Source of the DNA: Phocaeicola plebeius DSM 17135
Lineage (GTDB): Bacteria > Bacteroidota > Bacteroidia > Bacteroidales > Bacteroidaceae
Assembly (NCBI RefSeq): GCF_000187895.1
Contig: NZ_DS990131.1
Location: 62,001-126,000 of the forward strand
Reading direction: 5' to 3'
DNA: 64,000 nucleotides
Shown here one piece after another: positions 18,260 to 27,752 of this stretch. A program made the translations under genes and the position numbers. Under the pieces are notes generated by a model. It had not been told where the DNA came from and did no database searches. It worked only from the letters and a program-made list of their open reading frames with translations. The first letter of the stretch is position 1. Each line of letters opens with the position of its first letter.

Positions 18260-19438
18260 TTAATGATGGAATAAACGGATTCCCGTAAATGCCATTGCAA
18301 TACCGTATTTATCGCAAGTTTCAATCACATGGTCATCACGCACAGAACCTCCTGCCTGAGCAATATATTCCACGCCACTCTTGTGAGCACGTTCAATATT
18401 ATCTCCAAACGGGAAGAAAGCATCCGAACCCAATGATACTCCCTTCAATGTATCAAGCCAAGCACGTTTTTCTTCGCGTGTCAATACTTCAGGTTTCTCA
18501 GTGTAGAACTGCTGCCATACTCCATCAGCCAATACATCGTCATGATCTTCGCTAATATAAATATCGATGGTATTATCACGATCGGCACGACGGATCTTTT
18601 CTACCCAAGGCAAATTCAGCACCTTCGGATGCTGGCGCAAATACCAGATATCAGCCTTATTACCAGCCAGGCGAGTACAATGGATACGGCTCTGCTGTCC
18701 GGCACCAATACCGATAGCCTGTCCATCCTTCACGTAGCAAACAGAATTAGACTGAGTATATTTCAAAGTGATTAATGCAATCATCAAATCACGTTTAGCA
18801 GCTTCAGGGAAATTCTTATTCTGAGTCGGAATGTTTTCAAACAATTCTGCTCCATTCAATTTCACTTCGTTACGCCCCTGCTCAAAAGTGATACCAAACA
18901 CATCCTTACGTTCAATGGGATTCGGACGATATTCCGGATCAATTTTAATCACGTTATAAGTACCCTTACGTTTATTTTTCAGAATTTCAAGGGCTGCGTC
19001 AGTGTATCCCGGAGCAATCACGCCGTCAGAAACCTCACGATTGATAAAACGAGCTGTTTCTTCATCACAGACGTCACTCAAAGCTATAAAATCGCCATAC
19101 GATGACATACGGTCTGCTCCACGCGCACGCACGTACGCATTTGCCAACGGAGATAAAGGCAAATTATCCACGAAATAAATCTTTTTCATGGTTTCATCCA
19201 GTTCCAGACCGATTGCGGCTCCGGCAGGACTCACGTGCTTGAACGAAGTTGCAGCCGGCATTCCGGTAGCTTCTTTCAATTCTTTCACCAACTGCCATCC
19301 GTTAAACGCATCCAGGAAGTTAATGTATCCAGGACGTCCGTTCAATACTTCAATAGGCAGTTCTCCCTCCTGCATGAAAATGCGGGCCGGCTTCTGGTTA
19401 GGGTTACAGCCGTACTTGAGTTCGAGTTCTTTAGCCAT
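18260..19438 (-). CDS. AICAR transformylase-like protein (stand-alone PurH C-terminal domain family)
   Basis: 392 aa. It matches the AICARFT half of PurH: FKHVSPAGAAIGLEL near residue 67, YVRARGADRMSSYGDFIALSD near 103, VCYVKDGQAIGIGAGQQSRIHCTRLAG near 255, and the end SDAFFPFGDNIERAHKSGVEYIAQAGGSVRDDHVI. The family transfers a formyl group from 10-formyl-THF to AICAR late in purine synthesis. There is no MGS-like IMP cyclohydrolase domain here; that domain is the separate gene at 22745-23338. A -7 box TACTTTTG lies at 19466-19473 on the reverse strand. Assignment as the main AICARFT is an inference from the pairing. Confidence 0.88.
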   Translation of the reverse strand: MAKELELKYGCNPNQKPARIFMQEGELPIEVLNGRPGYINFLDAFNGWQLVKELKEATGMPAATSFKHVSPAGAAIGLELDETMKKIYFVDNLPLSPLANAYVRARGADRMSSYGDFIALSDVCDEETARFINREVSDGVIAPGYTDAALEILKNKRKGTYNVIKIDPEYRPNPIERKDVFGITFEQGRNEVKLNGAELFENIPTQNKNFPEAAKRDLMIALITLKYTQSNSVCYVKDGQAIGIGAGQQSRIHCTRLAGNKADIWYLRQHPKVLNLPWVEKIRRADRDNTIDIYISEDHDDVLADGVWQQFYTEKPEVLTREEKRAWLDTLKGVSLGSDAFFPFGDNIERAHKSGVEYIAQAGGSVRDDHVIETCDKYGIAMAFTGIRLFHH

Positions 19439-19465
19439 ATTTTAATAGTTTGGTTGAATTTTCTA

Positions 19466-19473
19466 CAAAAGTA
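19466..19473 (-). promoter_or_regulatory. -7 box upstream of the AICARFT-like gene
   Basis: Reverse-strand TACTTTTG fits TAnnTTTG, 28 bp before the start codon. No clear -33 box. Confidence 0.5.
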
Positions 19474-19559
19474 CGAAAAAATCAGAAGCTTCTTCATGAT
19501 AAGTGCATGATTTTAAGAATTCCTCCAAAAGCCAACTGGAATATCACAAAATAAATCTG

Positions 19560-19567
19560 TATTTTTG
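19560..19567 (+). promoter_or_regulatory. -7 box upstream of carbonic anhydrase
   Basis: TATTTTTG fits TAnnTTTG, 28 bp before the ATG at 19596. It lies inside the 5' extension of the reading frame and so argues against the start at 19503. Confidence 0.55.
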
Positions 19568-19595
19568 CCTATATTCTATACAAAATATAAATGTT

Positions 19596-20144
19596 ATGAT
19601 AGACGAATTATTAAATTTCAACAAGACTTTCGTAGAAACCAAGGGATACGAAAAGTACATAACGAACAAATACCCTGACAAAAAAATTGCCATTGTCACT
19701 TGCATGGATACCCGCCTGACAGAATTACTTCCCGCAGCCTTAGGAATAAAGAACGGTGACGTCAAAATCATCAAGAATGCCGGAGGTACCATCACTCACC
19801 CTTTCGGCAGTGCCATGCGAAGCTTACTTGTGGCAATCTATGAGTTAGGAGTAGAAGAAGTCATGATTATCGGACATACCGATTGTGGCGTACAGCACAT
19901 GGACAGTGAAACCATGCTACAGCACATGCGTGAAAGAGGAATCTCACAAGACCATATTGAAATGATGCAATATTGTGACATCAACCTTAACTCATGGCTC
20001 AGCGGATTTAACGACACGGAAGAAGCCGTACAAAAGAGTGTACACATCGTACGCCATCACCCGCTCGTGCCTCAAGACATAAAAGTAAGAGGGTTTATCA
20101 TGAATTCCACAACAGGGAATCTCACCGAAATAGAAGACAAATAA
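19596..20144 (+). CDS. Beta-class carbonic anhydrase
   Basis: 182 aa from the ATG at 19596; the in-frame ATG at 19503 lies upstream of the likely promoter. Zinc ligands are visible in VTCMDTR (Cys near residue 35) and IIGHTDCGVQHM (His and Cys near residues 91-95), with the Asp-Arg dyad in MDTR. It interconverts CO2 and bicarbonate in the cytoplasm, supplying carboxylation reactions, which matter in succinate-producing Bacteroidales. A bidirectional terminator follows. Confidence 0.92.
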   Translation: MIDELLNFNKTFVETKGYEKYITNKYPDKKIAIVTCMDTRLTELLPAALGIKNGDVKIIKNAGGTITHPFGSAMRSLLVAIYELGVEEVMIIGHTDCGVQHMDSETMLQHMRERGISQDHIEMMQYCDINLNSWLSGFNDTEEAVQKSVHIVRHHPLVPQDIKVRGFIMNSTTGNLTEIEDK

Positions 20145-20154
20145 AAAAATAAAA

Positions 20155-20190
20155 GCCGATAAAGGGCATTAACCCTTTATCGGCCTTCTT
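20155..20190. terminator. Bidirectional terminator between carbonic anhydrase and PiT genes
   Basis: GCCGATAAAGGG / CCCTTTATCGGC (20155-20166 with 20173-20184), with A-rich and T-rich flanks. It serves two converging genes. Confidence 0.85.
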
Positions 20191-20205
20191 TTTAAGGATA
20201 CAAAA

Positions 20206-22500
20206 TTATCTTTCTTCTGTAAGCGCAATCATTGAAACTTCCTGAGGTACATAATCTCCCTGGAAGAAGCGGCTGGCACGAAGCAAATGACGCCAGATAC
20301 TTACCAACTCCTGAGATTCCTGAAGAATATTCAAATATACCATAGATGCCTTCAAGCTTGCATTATCGCCTTCCTGCATGCGGTTCATCTGCTGTTTACG
20401 CAAAGCAGAGATACGATTTTTCAGGTCATCTCCTTTTTTCAGAATATCATCTGCATCTTCATAATTATCCTGGCTGATAGCCACTTTGGCACGTTCCATC
20501 AGTTTGCATAATTCATCACGTACAGGCAAAAATTCTTTTACACAATCCGGAGAAATCGGATTAAAGTTATTGTCTACATGCTCCTTACATGGTTCACAAA
20601 TTCGCTTCAAGCAATAAAGCATCTGCTCACAACTGTTACTTCCCAAGTGGAACCAAGTATTCTTTTCCATAGCCACGGTTATCGGCAAACGGCGGAGACC
20701 AAGTATTTCCTTACGACGACGTTTCTTCAACATTTTTTTCTGGTCGTCCGTCGCACTCATAGCCTTTCGCAAGCTACGCAAATCTTCATTAATGAACCCG
20801 TCGGTTACCTGTACATACGTCTTTTCACAGAAACCCACATAATCAGTCAGTGTTTCCTGTACATGCTGACGAAGCAAAGCCAAAGTTTCACCCTTATCCT
20901 TACTACTCATCATGCGTTTAAACACATCATCCTGGCTTTCAATCTTTTCCTTCTTTCCATATTTAATATTACTACGAACAAGAAGTACCACAGCTATTAC
21001 GATAAATACAAACATACCGAAGAAGCTGGTGTAGAACATGATGAAAGTTACCAAAGCACAGATAGTGAAAGCTACAAATGCAGTGATAAACCAACCACCA
21101 ATCACAGAAAGCATACCCGTAATACGATATACAGCACTTTCACGACTCCAGGCGCGGTCGGCCAACGAGCTACCCATCGCTACAATGAATGTAACATAAG
21201 TAGTAGACAAAGGCAGTTTCATGGTTGTACCGATGATAATCAACAATCCGGAAAGAACCAGATTCACAGAAGCACGTACCATATCAAACGCAGCTCCGTC
21301 TGCCAAAATAACCTCATCTTTATTGAAACGGCTGTCAATCCAACGACGAACATTTACCGGAATAACACGTACCAGAAAATCATTGATATTAGTCGCACGA
21401 CGAACAATCACACGAGCCAATGCAGAAGAACCGAACATTTCATCACCTTCTTCCTGACGAGCCAAATCTACAGAAGTCTTGATTACATTCTTCGCTTTCT
21501 TTGAAGTGGCCAGCGCATATACCATCACGATACCAGACGCAATCAGGAAAATAGGAGGAGTCTTGGCAGAAGACATCAACGAAGACATCATAAAGTCATG
21601 TATTCCGGCACCGTTAGAATTAGCGACATAATCTGTATAAGCAGAGAAACCAGCCAAAGGTACACCGATAAAGTTAACCAAGTCATTTCCGGCAAAAGCC
21701 AATGCCAGAGAGAATGTACCCAGCAATACAATAATCTTAAACACATTTACCTTGCACCAGTGCAACACCTGCATGAGTATGGTAAACACGACAAAGCATC
21801 CACCTACCAATGCCATTGTATTATCTTGAATCCATTGCAAAGCTTCCGGAGTCATAAAAGAAGCACTCTTCAGCCCCTTAATGATAATAAAATACCCCAA
21901 AGAAGTTACGGCAATACCACCGAAAATTCCAATAGTCCAAGAAAGATTCTTTTTATAATTGAAACTGAAAATTAGTCGAGATATATATTGTACAATAGTA
22001 CCGACAATAAAAGCGACAGCTACCGAAAGGAAAATACCCATAATCACAGAAAGGGCCTTTTCCGTATTCATCATATCACCTAAGGTTAACAGTCCGGTTT
22101 CATCACCGACAATCTTTAAAATGGCAAGAATAAAAGTACCTCCCAATAATTCAAATACCATTGAAACAGTGGTAGAAGTAGGAAGTCCTAACGTATTAAA
22201 GACATCCAGAAGGACCACATCCGTCACCATTACCGCGAGCAGAATACACATGATTTCATAAAAGCTGAAGTTTACCGGATGAAAAATTCCGTGACGGGCA
22301 ATATCCATCATCCCGTTACTCAGCACCGCTCCAGCAAACACTCCGATAGCAGCTACAATAATAATTGTTCTGAACTTTGCCACTTTTGCACCTACCGCAG
22401 AGTTCATGAAATTCACTGCGTCATTACTGACCCCCACCAGCAAATCAAAGACTGCCAGCATAAATAAGAAAATAACAATTCCTAAATAAACAGTTTCCAT
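20206..22500 (-). CDS. PiT-family inorganic phosphate transporter with C-terminal PhoU-like domain
   Basis: 764 aa, longer than a bare PiT (about 400-500 aa). The N-terminal 540 residues are strongly hydrophobic with about twelve segments and the family signatures GVSNDAVNFMNSAVGAKVA (residues about 23-41) and LAFAGNDLVNFIGVPLAGF (about 265-283), plus STTYVTFIVAMGSSLADRAW. The last 230 residues are soluble and helical, resembling a PhoU-like domain. It is an inner-membrane phosphate symporter. A reverse-strand -7 box TATTTTTG is at 22529-22536. The fused soluble domain is common in Bacteroidetes PiT proteins. Confidence 0.9.
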   Translation of the reverse strand: METVYLGIVIFLFMLAVFDLLVGVSNDAVNFMNSAVGAKVAKFRTIIIVAAIGVFAGAVLSNGMMDIARHGIFHPVNFSFYEIMCILLAVMVTDVVLLDVFNTLGLPTSTTVSMVFELLGGTFILAILKIVGDETGLLTLGDMMNTEKALSVIMGIFLSVAVAFIVGTIVQYISRLIFSFNYKKNLSWTIGIFGGIAVTSLGYFIIIKGLKSASFMTPEALQWIQDNTMALVGGCFVVFTILMQVLHWCKVNVFKIIVLLGTFSLALAFAGNDLVNFIGVPLAGFSAYTDYVANSNGAGIHDFMMSSLMSSAKTPPIFLIASGIVMVYALATSKKAKNVIKTSVDLARQEEGDEMFGSSALARVIVRRATNINDFLVRVIPVNVRRWIDSRFNKDEVILADGAAFDMVRASVNLVLSGLLIIIGTTMKLPLSTTYVTFIVAMGSSLADRAWSRESAVYRITGMLSVIGGWFITAFVAFTICALVTFIMFYTSFFGMFVFIVIAVVLLVRSNIKYGKKEKIESQDDVFKRMMSSKDKGETLALLRQHVQETLTDYVGFCEKTYVQVTDGFINEDLRSLRKAMSATDDQKKMLKKRRRKEILGLRRLPITVAMEKNTWFHLGSNSCEQMLYCLKRICEPCKEHVDNNFNPISPDCVKEFLPVRDELCKLMERAKVAISQDNYEDADDILKKGDDLKNRISALRKQQMNRMQEGDNASLKASMVYLNILQESQELVSIWRHLLRASRFFQGDYVPQEVSMIALTEER

Positions 22501-22528
22501 ACTTGTTTTGTTAAGTTTTTTCCGAGTG

Positions 22529-22536
22529 CAAAAATA
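22529..22536 (-). promoter_or_regulatory. -7 box upstream of the PiT transporter
   Basis: Reverse-strand TATTTTTG fits TAnnTTTG, 29 bp before the start codon. Confidence 0.5.
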
Positions 22537-22709
22537 TTTCGTTCGTGTTATAAAAGAATGTCATATATGTTACAATCGTGTTACAAAATAAAAAGGACAG
22601 CCTGAAAAAACTTTGTATCTCTTCAAACGACAGCATTAAAACTTTCAGTGAGAATGCAAAAAAAAGATATTTTATGCTCATTATCCTGCGTTTATCATCT
22701 GAAAATTCG

Positions 22710-22717
22710 TAATTTTG
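22710..22717 (+). promoter_or_regulatory. -7 box upstream of the IMP cyclohydrolase gene
   Basis: TAATTTTG fits TAnnTTTG, 28 bp before the ATG at 22745; it excludes the in-frame start at 22715. Confidence 0.5.
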
Positions 22718-22744
22718 CAACTGAATTTTAAATATCAAACATTT

Positions 22745-23338
22745 ATGTCAGAATCAAAGAAAATAAAGACCGCATTGGTGTCTGTTTACCATAAAGACGG
22801 TTTGGACGCCATCCTGGCCAAGCTTCATGCAGAAGGCGTTGAGTTCTTGTCTACCGGAGGAACACGTCAGTTCATTGAATCATTAGGTTATCCTTGCAAG
22901 GCTGTAGAAGACATTACCACTTATCCTTCTATTCTTGGAGGACGCGTTAAGACATTGCATCCTAAAATCTTTGGAGGTATCCTTTGCCGTAGAGAACTGG
23001 AAGGCGACCAGAAGCAGGTTGCTCAGTATGAAATTCCAGAGATTGACTTGGTTATTGTAGACTTGTATCCTTTTGAAGATACAGTTGCAAGCGGTGCAGC
23101 AGAACAAGACATCATCGAAAAAATTGATATAGGTGGTATCTCATTGATTCGTGCCGGAGCTAAGAACTTCAATGATGTAGTAATCGTAGCCAGCAAGCAT
23201 CAATACCAACCCTTATTGGAAATCCTCAACAAACAGGGAGCTGTAACCACACGCGAACAACGCCGTTGGTTTGCAGGTGAAGCATTTACTGTTTCTTCAC
23301 ACTACGACACTGCTATCCGCGATTATTTCAAAAAATAA
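22745..23338 (+). CDS. Stand-alone IMP cyclohydrolase (PurH N-terminal, MGS-like domain)
   Basis: 197 aa. It matches only the MGS-like cyclohydrolase half of PurH: KTALVSVYHKDGLDAIL at the start, FLSTGGTRQFIESLG near residue 35, SILGGRVKTLHPKIFGGIL near 65, and KIDIGGISLIRAGAKNFNDV near 130. It stops right after HYDTAIRDYF, where full-length PurH continues into the AICARFT domain. It closes the IMP ring in the last step of purine synthesis. No remnant of the second domain is seen before mreB (72 bp on), so it looks like a true single-domain gene, not a truncation. The AICARFT partner is at 18260-19438. Confidence 0.9.
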   Translation: MSESKKIKTALVSVYHKDGLDAILAKLHAEGVEFLSTGGTRQFIESLGYPCKAVEDITTYPSILGGRVKTLHPKIFGGILCRRELEGDQKQVAQYEIPEIDLVIVDLYPFEDTVASGAAEQDIIEKIDIGGISLIRAGAKNFNDVVIVASKHQYQPLLEILNKQGAVTTREQRRWFAGEAFTVSSHYDTAIRDYFKK

Positions 23339-23410
23339 TTGTGCTGGCAGTCATTCAGTCTTCCTAAAACGGATTTATTAATTTCAAAATTCTAGACTTA
23401 TATTAAAGGA

Positions 23411-24433
23411 ATGGGATTATTCTCCTTTACACAAAACATAGCGATGGACCTTGGCACAGCCAATACCATCATTATCAGCAATGACAAGATTGTGGTAGAC
23501 GAACCATCTGTTGTTGCATTGGATCGTCGCACAGACAAGATGATTGCCGTAGGTGAACGTGCCAAGCTGATGTACGAAAAAGAAAATCCGAACATTCGCA
23601 CTGTACGTCCGTTACGTGACGGTGTTATTGCCGACTTCAACGCTTGCGAACAGATGATGCGCGGATTGATTAAAAAAGTAAATACAGGACGCCATTTCTT
23701 CACTCCCTCTTTACGTATGGTAATCGGAGTACCTTCCGGTTCTACAGAAGTAGAATTACGCGCCGTACGTGACAGCGCGGAACATGCAGGAGGACGTGAT
23801 GTCTACCTGATATTCGAACCTATGGCTGCAGCTATCGGTATCGGACTGGATGTAGAAGCTCCGGAAGGTAACATGGTAGTTGACATAGGTGGAGGTTCTA
23901 CAGAAATCGCCGTCATTTCTTTGGGAGGTATTGTGTCAAATAACTCTATCCGTGTAGCCGGAGATGATTTGACAGCCGATATTCAGGAATACATGAGCCG
24001 TCAGCACAATGTCAAAGTCAGTGAAAGAATGGCAGAGCGTATCAAGATTCACGTAGGTGCAGCCATGACAGACCTGGGAGATGATGCACCTGAAGATTAT
24101 ATCGTACGTGGTCCAAACAGAATTACTGCCCTGCCGATGGAGGTTCCGGTATGCTATCAGGAAATCGCGCATTGTATGGAAAAGAGCATTGCCAAAATAG
24201 AAACAGCTATTTTAAGTGCCCTGGAAAATACACCTCCTGAATTGTATGCCGACATTGTAAACAATGGTATCTATCTGGCTGGAGGCGGAGCGCTTCTGAG
24301 AGGACTTGACAAACGACTGACAGATAAAATCAACATTCCTTTCCATATTGCCGAAGATCCTTTGCTGAGCGTAGCCAAGGGAACAGGCATTGCACTGAAG
24401 AATGTAGATCGTTTCTCATTCCTGATGAGATAA
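23411..24433 (+). CDS. mreB: Rod shape-determining protein MreB
   Basis: 340 aa, actin-fold ATPase. Signatures: MDLGTANTIII (phosphate 1), IGVPSGSTEVELRAV, FEPMAAAIGIGLDV, VVDIGGGSTEIAVISLGG (phosphate 2), and YLAGGGALLRGLDKRL (adenosine). It polymerises under the inner membrane and directs lateral wall synthesis with MreC, MreD, PBP2 and RodA, which follow. It comes 72 bp after the IMP cyclohydrolase gene, an order usual in Bacteroidales. A long AT-rich hairpin separates it from mreC. Confidence 0.97.
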   Translation: MGLFSFTQNIAMDLGTANTIIISNDKIVVDEPSVVALDRRTDKMIAVGERAKLMYEKENPNIRTVRPLRDGVIADFNACEQMMRGLIKKVNTGRHFFTPSLRMVIGVPSGSTEVELRAVRDSAEHAGGRDVYLIFEPMAAAIGIGLDVEAPEGNMVVDIGGGSTEIAVISLGGIVSNNSIRVAGDDLTADIQEYMSRQHNVKVSERMAERIKIHVGAAMTDLGDDAPEDYIVRGPNRITALPMEVPVCYQEIAHCMEKSIAKIETAILSALENTPPELYADIVNNGIYLAGGGALLRGLDKRLTDKINIPFHIAEDPLLSVAKGTGIALKNVDRFSFLMR

Positions 24434-24441
24434 TATCATAA

Positions 24442-24494
24442 AAAATTGAAAATGAAGAGATTTCAGATTTCTTCATTTTCAATTTTCATTTTTT
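24442..24494 (+). terminator. Intra-operon terminator/attenuator between mreB and mreC
   Basis: Perfect 16-bp inverted repeat (24442-24457 with 24471-24486), A/T-rich, followed by CATTTTTTCG. It could lower mreCD-mrdA-rodA transcription relative to mreB. Confidence 0.6.
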
Positions 24495-24522
24495 CGTTTA
24501 TACACCATTCGGATTCTCTGAC

Positions 24523-25374
24523 ATGCGAAACCTGCTTAATTTTCTGCTGAAATATAATCACTGGTTCCTTTTCGTTCTTTTGGAGGTTATTTCACTTACC
24601 CTGCTGTTCCGTTTCAACAACTATCAGGGAAGTACTTTCTTTACTTCTGCTAATTACCTCGCAGGGATAGTATACGAAGCCTCCAGTCAAGTAACACGCT
24701 ATTTTGGCCTGACAGAAGTCAACAAAGACTTAACTGCACGAAATGTCGAACTGGAAATTGAAGTGGAACGCTTGTCACAAGCCTTAGAACAATATACACA
24801 AGACACTACAGGAGTGGCTAACCTGCGTAAAGAAGCATTAAAAGACTATGTGTTATATGATGCAAGAGTAGTCAACAACAGCATCACACACCCCAACAAT
24901 TTCATTACCATCGACAAAGGAGAAGCCGACGGCATCCGCCCGGAAATGGGAGTCGTATGTGGAAACGGAGTAGTCGGCATTGTTTACCTCACAGGAAAGC
25001 ATCATGCCATAGTACTGCCTGTATTAAACTCTAAAAGCAGCATCAGCTGTAAAATCAAACGAACCTCTTATTTCGGTTTTCTGAAATGGGAAGGAGGTTC
25101 TTCACAATATGCCTACGTCAAAGATATGCCCCGACATTCCGAATTCTCATTGGGTGATACGATTGTAACAAGTGGGCACAGCGCCGTTTTTCCAGCCGGG
25201 ATACCTGTAGGCACTGTAGATGACATGGAAGACAGCCACGACGGACTATCTTACCTGCTCAAGGTCAAGTTATTCACGGACTTTGCCCGACTGAACAATG
25301 TCAGGGTTTTAGGGTCATTCAACGGCACTGAGCAGGCACAACTTGAGGATAGCATACATTCAATGCAACCATAA
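24523..25374 (+). CDS. mreC: Rod shape-determining protein MreC
   Basis: 283 aa. A single N-terminal membrane helix (about residues 13-30) is followed by a coiled coil (NVELEIEVERLSQALEQY, about 78-95) and the beta-rich periplasmic MreC domain with NFITIDKGEADGIRPEMGVVCGNGVVG (about 127-153) and VTSGHSAVFPAGIPVGTV. It links the cytoplasmic MreB filaments to periplasmic wall enzymes. It is followed 30 bp on by mreD. Confidence 0.94.
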   Translation: MRNLLNFLLKYNHWFLFVLLEVISLTLLFRFNNYQGSTFFTSANYLAGIVYEASSQVTRYFGLTEVNKDLTARNVELEIEVERLSQALEQYTQDTTGVANLRKEALKDYVLYDARVVNNSITHPNNFITIDKGEADGIRPEMGVVCGNGVVGIVYLTGKHHAIVLPVLNSKSSISCKIKRTSYFGFLKWEGGSSQYAYVKDMPRHSEFSLGDTIVTSGHSAVFPAGIPVGTVDDMEDSHDGLSYLLKVKLFTDFARLNNVRVLGSFNGTEQAQLEDSIHSMQP

Positions 25375-25404
25375 AAATTAACGATACAGAAAGCCAAGGT
25401 AATT

Positions 25405-25902
25405 ATGCAATATATCATACGTCTTGAATGGTTCATCATACTTGTCTTACTGCAAGTACTGGTACTCAACCACATTCATTTTGAACAATATGCCACACCG
25501 TTGTTCTACATCTACTTTTTATTGAAAATAGATTCAGACAACAGCCGTAAGGGATTAATGTTATGGGCCTTTTCTTTAGGACTTTGCATCGATATTTTCA
25601 GCAATACACCAGGATTAAACGCTGCCACAGCCGTATGTACAGCCTTCTGCCGCCCATGGATTCTAAGATTGTTTTCCTTGCGTGACATTACAGACAACTT
25701 TGAACCAGGCATGTATCAGATGGGATTTGCTTCATTCTTCCGATATACGATAGTCCTTGTTTTATTACATGCTTTCATACTGAATATCTTGGATACATTC
25801 TCATTGGCCAACATGCCCACGCTGTTGCTGAAAATTGCCAGTGATACAATTGTCACGCTCATATTCATCTTATGTGTTGATTCTGTCAGGAGGAAAAAAT
25901 AG
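25405..25902 (+). CDS. mreD: Rod shape-determining protein MreD
   Basis: 165 aa, almost entirely hydrophobic with five to six membrane segments. LGLCIDIFSNTPGLNAATAVC around residues 52-72 is the conserved MreD core. It is an integral inner-membrane partner of MreC. Its stop codon overlaps the GTG start of mrdA by one base (25902). The assignment rests on hydrophobicity, length and position. Confidence 0.9.
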   Translation: MQYIIRLEWFIILVLLQVLVLNHIHFEQYATPLFYIYFLLKIDSDNSRKGLMLWAFSLGLCIDIFSNTPGLNAATAVCTAFCRPWILRLFSLRDITDNFEPGMYQMGFASFFRYTIVLVLLHAFILNILDTFSLANMPTLLLKIASDTIVTLIFILCVDSVRRKK

Positions 25903-27752
25903 TGGAAAGAAACTACGATCTTGAAAAGCGAAAATATGTAATTGGCGGTGCAGTCATTGTGATTGTACTGATTTTTCTTATACGTTTACTTTCACTGCAA
26001 ATCATGAGTGAAGACTACAAGAAAAATGCCGACAGTAACGCTTTCCTCAAAAAAATACAATATCCAAGCCGGGGAGTCATATACGACCGAAATGATAAAC
26101 TGCTGGTTTATAATCAGGCTGCTTACGACATCACCGTGATTATGAAAGAAATTACGGAGCTGGATACCATGGATTTATGCCAAACACTGAAAATCTCACC
26201 GGAGTTTCTGAGAAAAAAATTCCGTGACATGAAAGATCGCCGGCTTAATCCTGGCTACTCCCCTTACACCAACCAGGTATTTCTTACCCAGCTGTCGGCC
26301 GAAGATTGTGGTGTGTTCCAGGAAAAACTATTTAAGTTTCCAGGATTCTATATCCAGCGACGTACCATCCGACAATATACCTACAATGCCGGAGCTCACA
26401 TTCTGGGAGATATTGCCGAAGTTTCCAAATCCGATATGGAAAAGGATGAATACTATATTCCCGGCGACTTTATCGGTAAATTAGGTGTAGAGCGTTCTTA
26501 CGAAAAGCAGTTACGAGGAGAAAAAGGTATTGAAATATTATTACGTGATGCCCGAGGACGAATCCAGGGGAACTATATGGACGGAAAATTCGATAAGGCT
26601 CCTGTAGCAGGAAAAAACCTGCGACTGAGTCTGGACATCGAACTTCAGGAGCTGGGAGAACGTCTGCTGGAAGGAAAAATCGGAAGTATTGTAGCCATAG
26701 AACCATCCACAGGTGAGGTGCTCTGCTTAGTTTCTTCACCGACTTACGACCCTCGAAAAATGGTCGGAAGAAACCGCGGTAAGAACCATCTGATACTGGC
26801 ACGTGACCCCTGGAAGCCTTTACTGAACCGTGCCATCATGGGTACCTATCCGCCAGGCTCCACTTTCAAAACTTCGCAGGCACTGACCTTCCTGCAAGAG
26901 GGAATCATAACCACCCAGACCAGTTATCCGTGTTTTGGTGGATTCAACTTCCGGGGACTTCATGTTGGCTGCCACGGTCACCCCTCGCCGCTTTCACTGA
27001 TTCCGGCATTAGCAACTTCCTGCAACGGATATTTCTGCTGGGGGCTCTATTACATGATTGGTGCCCGAAAGAAATACGGAACCGTACAAAAAGCCATGAA
27101 CACCTGGAGAGATTATATGGTATCCATGGGATTCGGTTATCCGTTGGGAATCGACCTTCCCGGAGAAAAAAGAGGATTTATTCCCAATGCAAGCGTCTAC
27201 GACAAAGCTTACCGAGGCTCATGGAATGGACTGACCATTATCAGTATTTCCATCGGACAAGGTGAGGTCACACTAACTCCATTACAAATAGCCAACTTAG
27301 GAGCAACCATCGCCAACAGAGGCTATTTTATCACACCTCATGTGGTGAAAGAGGTAGAAGGTGAACCGCTCGATACACTTTACACACGGAAAAGATATAC
27401 CATGGTAGACCGTTCACATTACGAGGAAGTGGTACAAGGCATGCGTTCTGCCGTATTGGGCGGAACTTGTAGAGGAGCCAACTTACCCGACATCGAAGTA
27501 TGTGGAAAAACCGGAACGGCACAGAACCGTGGAAAAGACCACTCAGCCTTTATGGGATTTGCTCCCATGAAAGATCCCAAGATTGCCATAGCAGTCTATG
27601 TGGAAAACGGAGGATTCGGTGCGGTATACGGTGTACCCATCGGACGACTCATGATTGAAAAGTATTTAAAAGGAAAACTCTCGCCAGAAGACGAAGTCAT
27701 GGCTACAGAGATTCAAAACAGGAGGATTGATTATGGGATACATGAGAGGTAG
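25902..27752 (+). CDS. mrdA: Penicillin-binding protein 2 (peptidoglycan transpeptidase)
   Basis: 616 aa from a GTG start overlapping the mreD stop. One N-terminal membrane helix (about residues 12-32), then a PBP dimer domain (RGVIYDRNDKLLVYNQAAYDI) and the transpeptidase domain with SxxK in PPGSTFKT (about 311-318), SCN in TSCNGYFCWG (about 368-377) and KTG in VCGKTGTAQ (about 530). It cross-links side-wall peptidoglycan in the elongasome with RodA. All three active-site motifs are intact. It overlaps the rodA start. Confidence 0.96.
   Translation: MERNYDLEKRKYVIGGAVIVIVLIFLIRLLSLQIMSEDYKKNADSNAFLKKIQYPSRGVIYDRNDKLLVYNQAAYDITVIMKEITELDTMDLCQTLKISPEFLRKKFRDMKDRRLNPGYSPYTNQVFLTQLSAEDCGVFQEKLFKFPGFYIQRRTIRQYTYNAGAHILGDIAEVSKSDMEKDEYYIPGDFIGKLGVERSYEKQLRGEKGIEILLRDARGRIQGNYMDGKFDKAPVAGKNLRLSLDIELQELGERLLEGKIGSIVAIEPSTGEVLCLVSSPTYDPRKMVGRNRGKNHLILARDPWKPLLNRAIMGTYPPGSTFKTSQALTFLQEGIITTQTSYPCFGGFNFRGLHVGCHGHPSPLSLIPALATSCNGYFCWGLYYMIGARKKYGTVQKAMNTWRDYMVSMGFGYPLGIDLPGEKRGFIPNASVYDKAYRGSWNGLTIISISIGQGEVTLTPLQIANLGATIANRGYFITPHVVKEVEGEPLDTLYTRKRYTMVDRSHYEEVVQGMRSAVLGGTCRGANLPDIEVCGKTGTAQNRGKDHSAFMGFAPMKDPKIAIAVYVENGGFGAVYGVPIGRLMIEKYLKGKLSPEDEVMATEIQNRRIDYGIHER

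Noticed and set aside
20578-21504. 308-codon forward frame
   Set aside because: Opposite the PiT transporter; Ser/Thr/His-rich translation without family features.
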